DNA from: Cladorrhinum sp. PSN259
Lineage: Eukaryota; Ascomycota; Sordariomycetes; Sordariales; Podosporaceae
Direction of reading: 5' to 3'
Length of the DNA stretch: 64,000 bases
Assembly: GCA_033725935.1 (NCBI GenBank)
Contig: MU867062.1
Location: forward strand, 496,001-560,000
Made by a program: the position numbers and the translations under genes. A model generated the notes under the pieces. It made no database searches and was not told where the DNA came from. It worked only from the letters and a program-made list of their open reading frames with translations. Below, piece by piece: positions 33,873 to 43,787 of the stretch (the stretch's first letter is position 1; each line of letters begins with the position of its first letter).

Positions 33873-35978
33873 ATGTCGATAGATCGCCTCCTTACCAACA
33901 TCCTGCAGCAATACCAGGATGTCCACGATGCAGCGCGCACCGAGAAGATCTACGGATCAACCACAGCGCTTCTTACCAATCTTTCGAACCCTCTGAATCT
34001 ATCCCTCCTTACTTCACAACTTTTGATCGCGCCAGCAATATGGGGTCATCGCGACGGAATGCGCACATGCTTGCGCATCATCAGCATCTACAACACGGCC
34101 GCCATTCACGTGCGTCGAAACGAACTCGAGAACGAGAAACATAAGGGTCCAAGCGTGGGTAGTGGCCTGGGCAGCAATGCCTGGGCAGCAGCAGTACTCA
34201 AGGGTGCTGACGACCAGTCGAGCAGATGGCAGCACCTCCTGGTCTTTAGTGGTGTCTTGATGGGTATGGAGAGTGGGAATAGAAACTCTTTAAGCGGAGG
34301 TATGCGCCGCACAGTCGAAGAAGCCGTCGTCACAGCCGCGAACCTCGCCTTCCACCGAACCGAACCTCACCCTCCTGCCCCAGCTGGTCCTGTGGCTATG
34401 GCCCTCAACTACACATTCCCTCTCTTGTCAGGAGCATCACGCGCCTCTCTGGACTGCAACGCCCTCGTCCCAGTAGCCACGAGGGCCATGCTCGGCTCCG
34501 AGTGTCTCCAGGATGGACTCTTTCTCCATGGAATCGATTCAGACGTTCGACAAGCCGAAGAACGATTCATGTGGCCAGAGAGCTCCGCCTCTTTCATGCA
34601 CCTCCGGCAGATGGAACAGAAGCCTCTGATTCAAGGACTTGGTCCCTTTTCGCGAGTTCTCGCCTACGCAATCCAACATGCCGGCGACTCCAACGTAGTC
34701 CTCCAGCTCCAGGACGATCTCGTTGCATTCACAGGCAGATTCCTTCAACACTGGCAATCCAACAAATTAAGCGAGCTCGAATCCTCTGAGGAACCAGTCT
34801 ATCTGACCCAGGAGACGCTTGAAGTCACCTGGCCGGCGCTTTGGCAGTTGCTCAAGAAAATCATGTATGCTCTCGTGGCCGTACTCCAAGCCATCGTCGC
34901 GCGTAGCCTGCTCGACAATTACATGATGACACCAGCAATTGCTCCCGCGGTAGCTGCCAAGACTCTCCATTGCCTACGAAACCTCTACTTCATCTCCTCC
35001 CGCAACGGATCTGATGCATTTCAAGTCTACTCATTTGTGTACCTCACCTCCCTCGATATCCTGTCCCGCTACGCATCAGCATCAACTATATTCCTTCAGG
35101 AAACCAAATCACTTACCCCACTAGGCGTCATCCCCTCTCATCCCCTCAACCGCACGCTCGATCTCTTCTACCTGAACGTCGCAGAACATCTCCCCCTCCA
35201 CCTATCGCCCGAAGCATGCGATGCCCTAATAATCCAACCAGCGACCACATACCTGACCCGCAACGTATCCCCTTTATCACCCCGCACGACAGAGTTATTC
35301 GAGTCCGCCCACTCGGCAATTCTCTCAGTTCTATCCTGCCCCCACAACGCAAGCATAACAGCCAGCGTAGTACCCTTCTACGCCGAAACACTGTTCACTT
35401 CCTTCCCTAACCACATTTCCCCGCGACAGTTTCGTCTAGCATTCAAGACCGTAATGCAGATTTTGTCACCTCCTTTTCCCATTGCCGAATCTCATCCTCT
35501 CTTAGCAGAGACATTGTTGGAAATGGTCCGATACCGCGCAACCATCGCAAACCCAGCACCGTTGGAACCACTTCCGCACCATCAAAACAAGGACAACAAC
35601 GATCAGGAGAAGGAAGAAGTACTTTCGGAGCAAACTACTCTAGTTTTGACTCTGATCGACGCCTTACCGTTCTTGAGGCTGGGTATTTTCGAAGAGTGGA
35701 TGACGCTTGCCGCTTTGGCAATAAACGGAATCAGAGACGGTGGGATGAGGGAGACGTGTAAGAGAAGGTTCTGGGAGGTGCTGGTTAGTGGTGAGATGGA
35801 CGTTGAGAGGTCTGCGATTGGTGTTGCTTGGTGGGGGACCAAGGGAGGAAGGGAGGCTGTTCTGTTTGGTGAGGAGATGGGGAGGAAAGACGAGGGGGGG
35901 CCGGGTGGTGATGGCAGGTGGTTGATGAGTGGTGCGCGGGGGCCTCCTGCTCCTGGACCGGAGAGGAGTCGGTTGTAA
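33873..35978 (+). CDS. PEX8: Peroxin Pex8
   Basis: One exon encodes 701 residues. The N-terminus (MSIDRLLTNILQQYQDVHDA, STTALLTNLSNPLNLSLLTS, LIAPAIW) resembles the start of filamentous-fungal Pex8 proteins. Helical, Leu-rich repeats fill the middle, with no membrane anchor. The C-terminus is RSRL, a PTS1-type tripeptide, as expected for Pex8, an intraperoxisomal protein. Pex8 bridges the docking (Pex13/14/17) and RING (Pex2/10/12) subcomplexes on the luminal side and helps release cargo from Pex5. The Gly-rich segment just before the C-terminus is variable. The family call rests on recognition of the N-terminal block plus the PTS1, so it is less certain than the enzymes nearby. Confidence 0.82.
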   Translation: MSIDRLLTNILQQYQDVHDAARTEKIYGSTTALLTNLSNPLNLSLLTSQLLIAPAIWGHRDGMRTCLRIISIYNTAAIHVRRNELENEKHKGPSVGSGLGSNAWAAAVLKGADDQSSRWQHLLVFSGVLMGMESGNRNSLSGGMRRTVEEAVVTAANLAFHRTEPHPPAPAGPVAMALNYTFPLLSGASRASLDCNALVPVATRAMLGSECLQDGLFLHGIDSDVRQAEERFMWPESSASFMHLRQMEQKPLIQGLGPFSRVLAYAIQHAGDSNVVLQLQDDLVAFTGRFLQHWQSNKLSELESSEEPVYLTQETLEVTWPALWQLLKKIMYALVAVLQAIVARSLLDNYMMTPAIAPAVAAKTLHCLRNLYFISSRNGSDAFQVYSFVYLTSLDILSRYASASTIFLQETKSLTPLGVIPSHPLNRTLDLFYLNVAEHLPLHLSPEACDALIIQPATTYLTRNVSPLSPRTTELFESAHSAILSVLSCPHNASITASVVPFYAETLFTSFPNHISPRQFRLAFKTVMQILSPPFPIAESHPLLAETLLEMVRYRATIANPAPLEPLPHHQNKDNNDQEKEEVLSEQTTLVLTLIDALPFLRLGIFEEWMTLAALAINGIRDGGMRETCKRRFWEVLVSGEMDVERSAIGVAWWGTKGGREAVLFGEEMGRKDEGGPGGDGRWLMSGARGPPAPGPERSRL

Positions 35979-36236
35979 AGGAGGAGGGGAGATAATGTTC
36001 TGGAGGGGGTAGGGGTGTGTATGATTTAGCCTTTTCGTTTTTTTACTTATTTTGGAAGGCTGTTCATGTGGTGGTGTAATGATTAGGCAGACATTGCAAG
36101 GAGCATGTAATGATCAGATTATTTTTCTGCGATGAATGAAGCAACAGAACCCAAAAATAAATATCCCTTTTAAATTTGCGCCGAATATATGCTAATAAAC
36201 ATAAAAGTATATACAACCACGCCCAACCTCGACGAA

Positions 36237-39082
36237 TCAATACTCGAAATTATCATCAACAGCAGGGCCCTTATTCTTGCTCACACTCTCCTGCTTGCGA
36301 TACATCTCAGCCACCTGCCTGCTCGTCGTGGCCTCATTGACCTTCTTGTCATCGCGAATCTTGATGAATCTGGGGAATCTCAGACTGATACCCTTCTCCC
36401 CGCCGGGATCAACTCCTTCCTTCATACCGGCCTTGTACCGCGGGCTGAGAGTCAGGTCGGCTGTCTTGACTTCCCAGACGTACTTGGGCTCGAACCAGAC
36501 GTCAGGCTGGTGCTGACCACCAGAACTGTGCGCATAAAAAGGCTTAGGTCTGTCAATCACGATTTTTGATAGCTGAGAATATAGTTCCTCGAGGACTGCC
36601 TCGGAGAAACCGGTTCCAATGTTGCAAACAGTTTCGTAGGAGTCTGTGTTGGGATTGTAGCACGCCAAAAGGAAGGCGCCGTAGACTGAGGTACGCTTGC
36701 CTTTGCCGTGGTAGGCGCCCAGGACTACTAGGTCAAGAGAGTCGCCGATGCCTGCGAGGTAATCTTTCTTGATCTGTTCAAAAAATGGGTTAGTGCACAT
36801 GGAATGAGAGAAAAGGATGGTGATGAAACATACCTTCAGCCAGTTACGACTCCTCTTGCTGGGCTCGTACCCGCTCTCCTCGCCATCCAACATCTTGACC
36901 ATCAGACCTTCGCAAGAGGCCTTGACTGACTCGTCAAGAAACACTTGGATCTCATCAAGCTCTTGACCATTCATGGACGTCGCAAAGGCGAATTCTCCCT
37001 CAATAGGGTTGAACGACTTGTGCAACAGCTCTCTTCGCTCCCGAAGCGACTTGGTCACGATGGCTTCTCCGTTCAGATACAAAAGATCAAAGGCAAACAC
37101 GCACACCTTGACCTTGACGTCCTCAATCTTGACATCCTTCTTCTTGCGCGTCATGAGCTGCTGGAATGGCAAGACCTTCTTCTCGGTGACATCCCATGCC
37201 ACAGATTCGCAATCGAGAACGAAGCTCTTGGTGTCTTCCTTGACCCACGTAGGGAGCTTTGCGAGGATATCAGGATACTTCTTTGAGAGATCTTCAGAGT
37301 TTCTTGAGAAGATGGAAGCAACCCCATTGCCCACTTCCTTTGAAGCGTTCGAGGTCGACTGACTAAGTGATTCCTCGGCGTCCTTCGCGACGTAGTGGAT
37401 CTGGGCTCTTTCACCATCGTACTTGTACTCGCAGGTGAAGGTTCGGCCTTCGAAGCGGTCCAGCACTTCGGTGATGGCCTTTGTGGGGTTTGCCAACATG
37501 GGCTTGAGGGGAACTCCAGGCCGAAGTTTGCAGTGCTCTCTCAAGTTCATGATACCGTGATCAACCATTGCTGGGATGATGACATCGTAACTGGGCAGCT
37601 CACTGTAGACTGTCTTGAGAATGGCCTCGCCCTTCTCGATATCACTTGTGTCGGGAACCTTGCCTTTCTGTGTTGCTTCGTGGGCAACAACTGCTTGTGC
37701 AAGGGAGACAATGACAGTCTTCTCGGCAAGGCCGAGTCTGAGCTTGCCTTCGAGGAAACGGATAATAAACTTTGCCTCACTGGGGCCGCCCTTATCCTTG
37801 TTGATGTCCACCTTGCCTCCGCTTGCATCTGCTGCTGAAAGAAGTTTCTTAATGCCATCAACCTTTCTACCCTGTGCACCGTTTCCGGTGACGGTAGCGA
37901 TGTCCAATAGTCCCTTGAGGACACCACGGATTGTCAATTGCTTCGGTTTGAACATGGTCGGCTGTGTTGATCTAGACTTGACTGCAACCAGGCCAAGGTC
38001 TCCTATCTCCTTTTGATCCTGTTTGATAATCGCCAGACTGCGACCTGTACTTTCGCCAATTGCCTTCATGATGAGTGACTCGCCAATTCCGAGCTCGATA
38101 CCGGCATAATCGGGCGCGAGCTTATTGACCATGAGCAACACCGTTGGAAGAAGGTCCTCGGGGGTGAGTCTCAAGACTTGGCGAAGGAACAAGGCGCAAT
38201 GCGCCATGATCTCCAGTCTCTTGCTTGTGAGCTCAACGAGAGAGAACGTCGTACACAGTGCGGCATATGGAACCGGTTCACCAGCTTTCCAGTCGGGGTA
38301 TGGGTGCTTGACATCTGCCTTGAGGGTGGCCTGGACCTTTTTCCGTGCCTTTGCGACGACCTCTGGTTTCTCCTCCTCGCTCTGTACCTCCTCAACCTCA
38401 GAAGCCGACTCGGGTGTGTCCTCCTCGGCCTCTGTCTTGACAACTGGTGTAGGTTCTGGCTCGGTTTTCTTTTTTGGCGACCGCTTTGGGGAGGCCGCTG
38501 CTTTCTTCACCTTGGTTTCCTTTTTGGGCGACTTGGGTTTCGCAGCAGGCGCATCTTCCATGATTTCATCCTCATCATCTTCCTCAACCACTCTTCTCCC
38601 CCTTCTCAGCCTCTTGGTAGCGGGGGCCGCATCCTCAACCTCGTCTTCGGTCGCCTCCTTGGTCTTTTTATCTTCTGACTTTGCCTTGGCTGGGCGTCCC
38701 CTCTTCTTCTTTCCCGTACTTGCCTCTGATTTTACTTCCTCCTCACTTTCTTCCTTCACGGTGGCCTTCTCCTCCACCTCCTCCTTTACCGGTTCTACCT
38801 CCGCTTCCTTAGTCTCTTCAGAAACAGGGGCTGCCTTCTTCTGTTTCGCTGCGGCAGATTTGGTCGCAAAGCTCAATTTGGTCTGTTCCGTTGGGGGCTT
38901 GGGTGCAGTTCCATCTGCTTTTTTGAAGAATTTACTGATGGCGCAAATGGGTCAGTTTCACAAAAAAGAAAGAAAAAAGAAAGAAGGAAAGAAACTGCAG
39001 AAACTCCAAGGTGTGAAAATACACACCCCAGCGTAGACTGCCCCGACTTTACATACTTTAGGGTGGCTTGTTTAGGTGCCAT
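36237..39082 (-). CDS. CDC9: ATP-dependent DNA ligase I (Cdc9)
   Basis: Exons complement(39027..39082), complement(36834..38934) and complement(36237..36773) give 897 residues. A PCNA-interacting PIP box, QSTLGKFF (Q15-F22), is assembled across the first intron (38935-39026). An acidic/Lys-rich disordered region runs to about 190. The DNA-binding domain follows. The nucleotidyltransferase motif I is EYKYDGERAQIH, with the adenylated Lys at about 523. Later motifs are FVLDCESVAWD, FAFDLLYLNG, SCEGLMVKML, RSRNWLK and DLVVLGAYHGKG. The OB-fold ends near FPRFIKIRDDK. The enzyme seals Okazaki fragments and excision-repair nicks. The second intron (36774-36833) is 60 nt, in frame and stop-free, so retention would add 20 residues inside the ligase core. 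It must be removed to join NWLK to IKKDYL, motif V. Confidence 0.97.
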
Positions 39083-40195
39083 CTTGCCAGTGTTGTATTT
39101 GTTATTCCAGCAGGTGGTAGTAAATCTCGGAGGAAATCTCAAATGTATCGCGAACCTTGCACCCGCAAAAGATGCAGAAGAAGAAAGTAAAAGAAGCCTG
39201 GGAGCCAGTTCGAGTGTGCGGCGGATTTAAAACGAGAGAAAATGAATTCTCTCGGTTCAAATCCAGAATTGTACCTCGCAGGCAGCAATTGGCTAAGAAT
39301 GACCGGGATAGCAGGTACGGTAGATAGAATGCGGACTGGAATCACAATGCAGCTTGTTCCCGTTTCGTGACACGCGACTGGACGACGCGACTCTCGTGTA
39401 ACCAAAATGGGTGTGAGGCAGCAGCGCCAAGGCTCGCTCGCGTAAAGTGGCACGCGCTGGTCACATGATCCCAGTACGTTTACTAGATCTCAGCTCAGAT
39501 CCAATAAGAGATAAGCAAGCATCAGCTTGTGGAGACCCACGTGGGAGCATGGGAGTTGACACTTTCAGGGCTGAAACTGATGTGACTTCCGTGACTTCCT
39601 TCCTTCCGAACTCCGAGGTCGTCTAACTGGCTTCTGATGATGGAAAATCTGATGGTCTTTCACCAAGATCGTTGGATGCCACCGCGATGCTACATTTTCT
39701 TGCCAATAGCCCATCATCCCATGATTTTATCTCATCAAATGGTACGCTACTACAGGGACTAGCAAGATAGCGAGAAAGAAGTGAAAAGCGCTTAGGGGTT
39801 GTGAGCTCATCGACTCACAGACCACTCTCTTCGGTGTTCAGGGTTTGTTTCCACTCTCGAAGCGAGAAGAAGTCCACCGCGGTAAGGAATCCCCCGTTTG
39901 TCTAAGGTAGCTGGGAGGGAAATATCCACAGGCAATCTCATTTGGGCAGCTGAAGCCACGTGGGAAGACCCCGTTGTGACGATGGAGTCCGGGGATGGTG
40001 GGCTCCAAGGAGCTGGAAGAGGTTGAGACACGGGAATTTCCTGATTCCTCCACTGGGATAACTGCAAGTGAAAAAATAGGGTATAAGAAGGAGTCGTGGC
40101 CATGTCCCTGTCTGCTTGTCCACCATGAACTCCCATCTCATCCATTCCATCCTGATTCACCAATGCCCTGCCGGCTTCCCGGATCCAAAAACACA
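39083..40195. other. Ligase promoter side and upstream region of the 40.2-kb gene
   Basis: 1.1 kb with no supported gene on either strand. The minus-strand frames at 39139-40247 are short shadows. A box B-like GGTTCAAATCC at about 39257 lacks a partner arm and is not a tRNA. Confidence 0.45.
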
Positions 40196-41044
40196 ATGTC
40201 CACAAAGACTTTCTCCCACTCTTCCTTCCAACCGACGATAGTTTCAATAACTTATGCGACGCTTTCCTTCCACAAGGGTGATACTATCCGCCTCGTCTCC
40301 TTTCCTCAGCCGATCATTGTCTCTATCGAATCCCTGATCAAAAGAACACATGCTGGGGGGCTTCAATCCAGCGGTCCGTGTGGCCCAGCCTTCGATTACA
40401 AGTTAAAAGGACGACCATTCGGGGAGCACTATCTTCTAGAAGACTATATAAATGGCATCCGAATTGTACGAGACATCATGACCCTATTGGCCGAAAACAA
40501 CTGGGAGCTCGTGGCCCAACCGCTTTGCAGTACGCGCCACACGGCGAAAGACACACTCATCTTCCGTCGCCGTGAGCAGCCTAAACAGGTGGTAGAGAGG
40601 GAGTTTCTCGCTTTGGCACCCATGCGTCACGACCGACTACGACTTGTTTACGATGTTGAAGGTATAGAGCTACCCTGCTCAGGATATGAGGTGACTCCCG
40701 AACACGGCCATATCGCCAGCGTCATTGCAGAGCTGAGACAGATGCTCTTTGAGATGGACTATTTCGACCAAGCTCACTGGAGTTACGAATCATTTGAATT
40801 CACCCTCAAAGGAGCACCATGGCGGTCGAGCGGAGACGAATCTATTAAGAAGGGTGTGTTACTGTTGCGATTATTGGAATCAATGGAGGCGGTTGGGTGG
40901 AGACTATACACAACTTTTGTGCACAAGACAGGAACTGACAGGGAAAACAATTTGGATACTTGGTACTTCGTAAGGGAGAAGAGGAATAACAGGACCAAGG
41001 GATCTGATACTTCGTCGTTGGTGGCGCCGGGGATGTATAAATAA
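40196..41044 (+). CDS. Uncharacterised protein
   Basis: A 282-residue open frame from a good CACAATGTC start. I do not recognise the family. There is no signal peptide, membrane helix or low-complexity run, and composition looks like a folded globular protein: CGPAFDYKLKGRPFGEHYLLEDY near the start, then LLAENNWELVAQ, LIFRR, FEFTLKGAPWR and, near the end, GWRLYTTFVHKTG plus DTWYFVRE. Two similar 'LKG-PW/PF' segments followed by 'RLL/LLA ... GWEL/GWRL' suggest an internally duplicated domain (inference). The frame is open 67 codons upstream; an alternative ATG lies at 40163. It is probably a fungus-specific conserved gene. Confidence 0.7.
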   Translation: MSTKTFSHSSFQPTIVSITYATLSFHKGDTIRLVSFPQPIIVSIESLIKRTHAGGLQSSGPCGPAFDYKLKGRPFGEHYLLEDYINGIRIVRDIMTLLAENNWELVAQPLCSTRHTAKDTLIFRRREQPKQVVEREFLALAPMRHDRLRLVYDVEGIELPCSGYEVTPEHGHIASVIAELRQMLFEMDYFDQAHWSYESFEFTLKGAPWRSSGDESIKKGVLLLRLLESMEAVGWRLYTTFVHKTGTDRENNLDTWYFVREKRNNRTKGSDTSSLVAPGMYK

Positions 41045-41180
41045 GGAATAGGTGAGCACTTTTAAGATTCTACGATATGGTTTTTTTTTTTTTCCTTACG
41101 AGCAAGCGAATACAATTAATGTTCATGATTGATACACATGGTGCGGTGCTTAAAAGAAATAAATAAATAAGGGATATTCG

Positions 41181-41474
41181 CAAAAAGCTCACCTGCCACC
41201 CAGAGGTGGCAGGCTACGAAAACCCCAGCTGCTAGGGGTTTTCTCGGCGGTCGAAGACATCCGCATCACACGAGGATGCGGATGAATTCGCGGAGGTCGG
41301 AAGCTCAATCACCAACACGAGGGTGAAAGAGACCCGCGGGGGGTGCCACGACCGGGAGTTGAACCCGGGGGCGTTGGCGTACCCACGACATCCCAATACC
41401 ATTGGGCCATTGGATTAGCCCAACCATATTGGGACGTCTTGGTGATTTGTGGTGTGCGGGAAGTTGTATATAAA
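41181..41474 (-). mobile_element. SINE-like / Pol III-type element B with three hairpins
   Basis: Read on the minus strand: TATATAC followed by AACTTCCCGCAC (about 41472-41454); box A TGGCCCAATGGT (41409-41398); a perfect T arm (41368-41352, 5-bp stem, 7-nt loop) with box B GTTCAACTC (41364-41356); GGCAC just after it; hairpin 1, 10 bp (41258-41267 / 41275-41284); hairpin 2, 9 bp (41218-41226 / 41235-41243); hairpin 3, 9 bp (41192-41200 / 41205-41213); and GAGCTTTTTG (41190-41181). The acceptor 5' strand that would pair with the 3' end is absent, so it is not a tRNA gene. The layout and both ends match element A at 4139-4406 although the hairpin sequences differ. Confidence 0.65.
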
Positions 41475-42404
41475 GGAAGGAACAGGTGGACCACATTTGG
41501 TCTGCCTGGGCCCCGACTTGGACCCCCATGACAGAGTACATAGATTCTTCAGGCTGGCAAGTGCCAGTTCGAGAGTGCCGGGTCAAATAATCTGCTCTAA
41601 TCATTTGTGGGCATGGAAACAGCTTGGGAGGCAGGTTGGCTATTTCGAGAATATGGAACAGAAGCACCTCGCAATATCTCCATAATTGTTTGAAGGACGG
41701 CCACCACTAAAAGACCCAAAGACTCAGAAATCGATCCAAAGAAGGCATCACCTCCTTATATACCCGTTCTCAAGATCAGGACTGGGAAAGGATGGTTAGA
41801 CAACAGCACAGGCAATCTCATCTGCACTTTTTGCTGATGTCTCGGACTGAACCTTCCTTCGTGATATCCTCAGTACCAACATCCGTGTTGAATCGGTCCC
41901 GAGCGATTGGTGCGGCTTCTGGCTCCTTCCACAACATGTCAACACTGAAACTAATAGGAGGCAGAATAACACAATGGCAATGCCCGGCCAGCACGGTGAC
42001 AGGCTCCTTCTCTGCTTGGAGATGACGGCAAGCATCTGGAGCGGGCTTGACGAAGGCGATTCCCCGATCCTCCTGTGACTTCCTAAAAATGAGCCATCAC
42101 CCCCTCATCTTCCAGATACCCCCTTCTATTCCAAGAATCCAATGGTCTCATGATGTCACCCACCTCTCCTCGCTCTCATTTGAGATGGGGAAGGAATTCA
42201 AAGTTTAGAAGGTCTATAAATCTGCCCGGGTCTCCCTCCAACTCTTTGATTCTACTTTTGATCTCCCGTTATCAACAATCATCACCAGAGCCCCGGCAAC
42301 ATCTTTGCGACACAATCACCCAATTTTTGACCTTTGCTTCAGACATTACCATCATCATCATTTGTTTTGCAACTTTTCGCACTTATACACACCATCACAC
42401 CACG
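41475..42404. other. Upstream region of the secreted-protein gene
   Basis: No gene is supported. The last ~100 bases (42310-42404) are CA/CT-rich and ATC-repeat-rich, as in a 5' leader. Confidence 0.4.
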
Positions 42405-43463
42405 ATGCCTTCTTCCAGATTCCTTCTGGCTGGCCTGGCGGCACTGCTGACATCTTCTGCACCTATCTTTGCCCAGTCAGCGATCTCCTTCAACCAGACG
42501 GGCCCTTTTCTCCTCAAGGTCTCGGCGGCCAACAACTCCCTCAACGGCTTGTACATCTCTACTTGCCGCGCTGGCGCTGCCATCGAAGGGCTCTGTCTCG
42601 GTGATCATGCCGTCGACAACAACACGTGGAACTTCTTTTGGAACTACACCATCGTCGACGGTGTGCCATCTGACACCGGCATCCTGACATGGACTCTTCC
42701 CGTTGTTGGTGCGAACATATTGACCATCTCGGAAGCCCTGGTCCTCAATTACAACCCTGGGAGCAATGTCGTGTTGCCCCTGTTCATGGTAAGTGCTTTC
42801 ACCTTTGTCATTGATTCATTTTCAGGTGCTAACCATTTGGTTTCTTATCAGCCTGGCGAAGGCACTGCTGTCGGGTGGGAAAACAACACGCTCTACGTCC
42901 CCGGGCTCTATGATGACTCTCTTTTCAAGCCCAACGAGTATCCCGATTCTATCGCCGTAGCCGACGCCCAACACACGTTACAGTTCCGGTTGACGAACTG
43001 GCATGCTTGCTGGGTCTATTTTGGCGCGTATTACTACAATGCCATTGCTTGGGTTTCTGGTGGCAAGCCTCACAATCCTACCTGCGAGGCTGTGACACTT
43101 GAGAAGCAGGAGATCAGTCTGCTGGAGCCTGAAGTTCCTCAGGTAATTCCTCTCCCAGATGCCCCAAAGGAGCCTTTTGAGCAAGGTCCTGAGTCCAGCC
43201 ATGATGAATCCAAGGATGAGCAGGATGAGGATGAGCATCACGATGAGGGTGAGCATCATGACGAGGGTGAGCACCAACATGAGCAGTGGGAGCAGCACGA
43301 AGATGGCCATCAGGAGGAGGGTCACGAGGAGGGACATGACGATGAGGGCCACCAGGACAACCATGAGGAAAATCATGAGAAGGAGCATGAGGAGGGGCAT
43401 GAGGAAGAACATGACGGTGAGGGCCATGAGGGCAACCATGAGGAAGAGCATGACGAACCCTAG
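42405..43463 (+). CDS. Secreted protein with His/Glu-rich tail, ending at an in-frame amber codon
   Basis: Exons 42405..42788 and 42852..43463 give 331 residues. A signal peptide (PSSRFLLAGLAALLTSSAP, cleavage near FAQ) is followed by a ~190-residue domain. It contains FLLKVSAANNSLNGLYIS, CRAGAAIEGLCLG, TGILTWTLP and LTNWHACWVYFGAYYYNAIAWV, and ends at PHNPTCEAV. The pattern (GAAIEGLCL, N-W-x-C, LNGxYIS, NPTC) recalls an uncharacterised fungal secreted-protein family, possibly DUF7907. Paired cysteines and several N-glycosylation sites fit extracellular life. A repetitive His/Glu/Asp tail begins near residue 250 and is cut by TAG at 43461-43463. The 63-nt intron is stop-free and in frame. Confidence 0.75.
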   Translation: MPSSRFLLAGLAALLTSSAPIFAQSAISFNQTGPFLLKVSAANNSLNGLYISTCRAGAAIEGLCLGDHAVDNNTWNFFWNYTIVDGVPSDTGILTWTLPVVGANILTISEALVLNYNPGSNVVLPLFMVSAFTFVIDSFSGANHLVSYQPGEGTAVGWENNTLYVPGLYDDSLFKPNEYPDSIAVADAQHTLQFRLTNWHACWVYFGAYYYNAIAWVSGGKPHNPTCEAVTLEKQEISLLEPEVPQVIPLPDAPKEPFEQGPESSHDESKDEQDEDEHHDEGEHHDEGEHQHEQWEQHEDGHQEEGHEEGHDDEGHQDNHEENHEKEHEEGHEEEHDGEGHEGNHEEEHDEP

Positions 43464-43787
43464 GAGGATCATGACGGTGAGCATGGCGAGGACGAGGGAC
43501 ATGACGACCACGATGAGGGTGGACATCATCAACCCCAGCCAAGTTTTATCCCAGCCGCGCAGCCAACAAAGAGTGGTCAATATGTGCCCCAGGCAAGTGT
43601 TGCACCATCCGCACAGCCAGTGAAGAGTAGTAAGAATGAGCCTCAGGCAAGTTTCACGTCAACCGCAGGGCGACTTAACGGTACTCTCGAGGAGCAGCCA
43701 GAGGATGAGGACGTGGCTTCTTCTTGGGATGATGAGACCCCCATGTGGAATGGCGTGTCTGATGATGAGGGTGACGAAGATGAGTAG
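43464..43787 (+). other. Open continuation of the His/Glu-rich tail beyond the amber codon
   Basis: The same frame stays open for 107 codons after the TAG and keeps the same composition: EDHDGEHGED, HDDHDEGGHH, then two copies of a QASxxxSAQPxKS-like unit, a final acidic block and a TAG stop at 43785-43787. No splice pair nearby removes the first TAG while keeping frame. So this is a recent truncation, programmed readthrough, or a base error. Confidence 0.6.

Noticed and set aside
39251..39275. Box B-like GGTTCAAATCC
   Set aside because: No T-stem pairing and no box A at a suitable distance.
41305..41480. tRNA gene on the minus strand
   Set aside because: Box A, box B and a perfect T arm are present, but the seven bases before box A do not pair with the 3' acceptor strand and no sound anticodon arm forms.
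43412..43463. Intron that would remove the amber codon (GTGAGG ... CCCTAG)
   Set aside because: Its 47-nt length shifts the frame into an immediate stop, so it does not rescue the tail.
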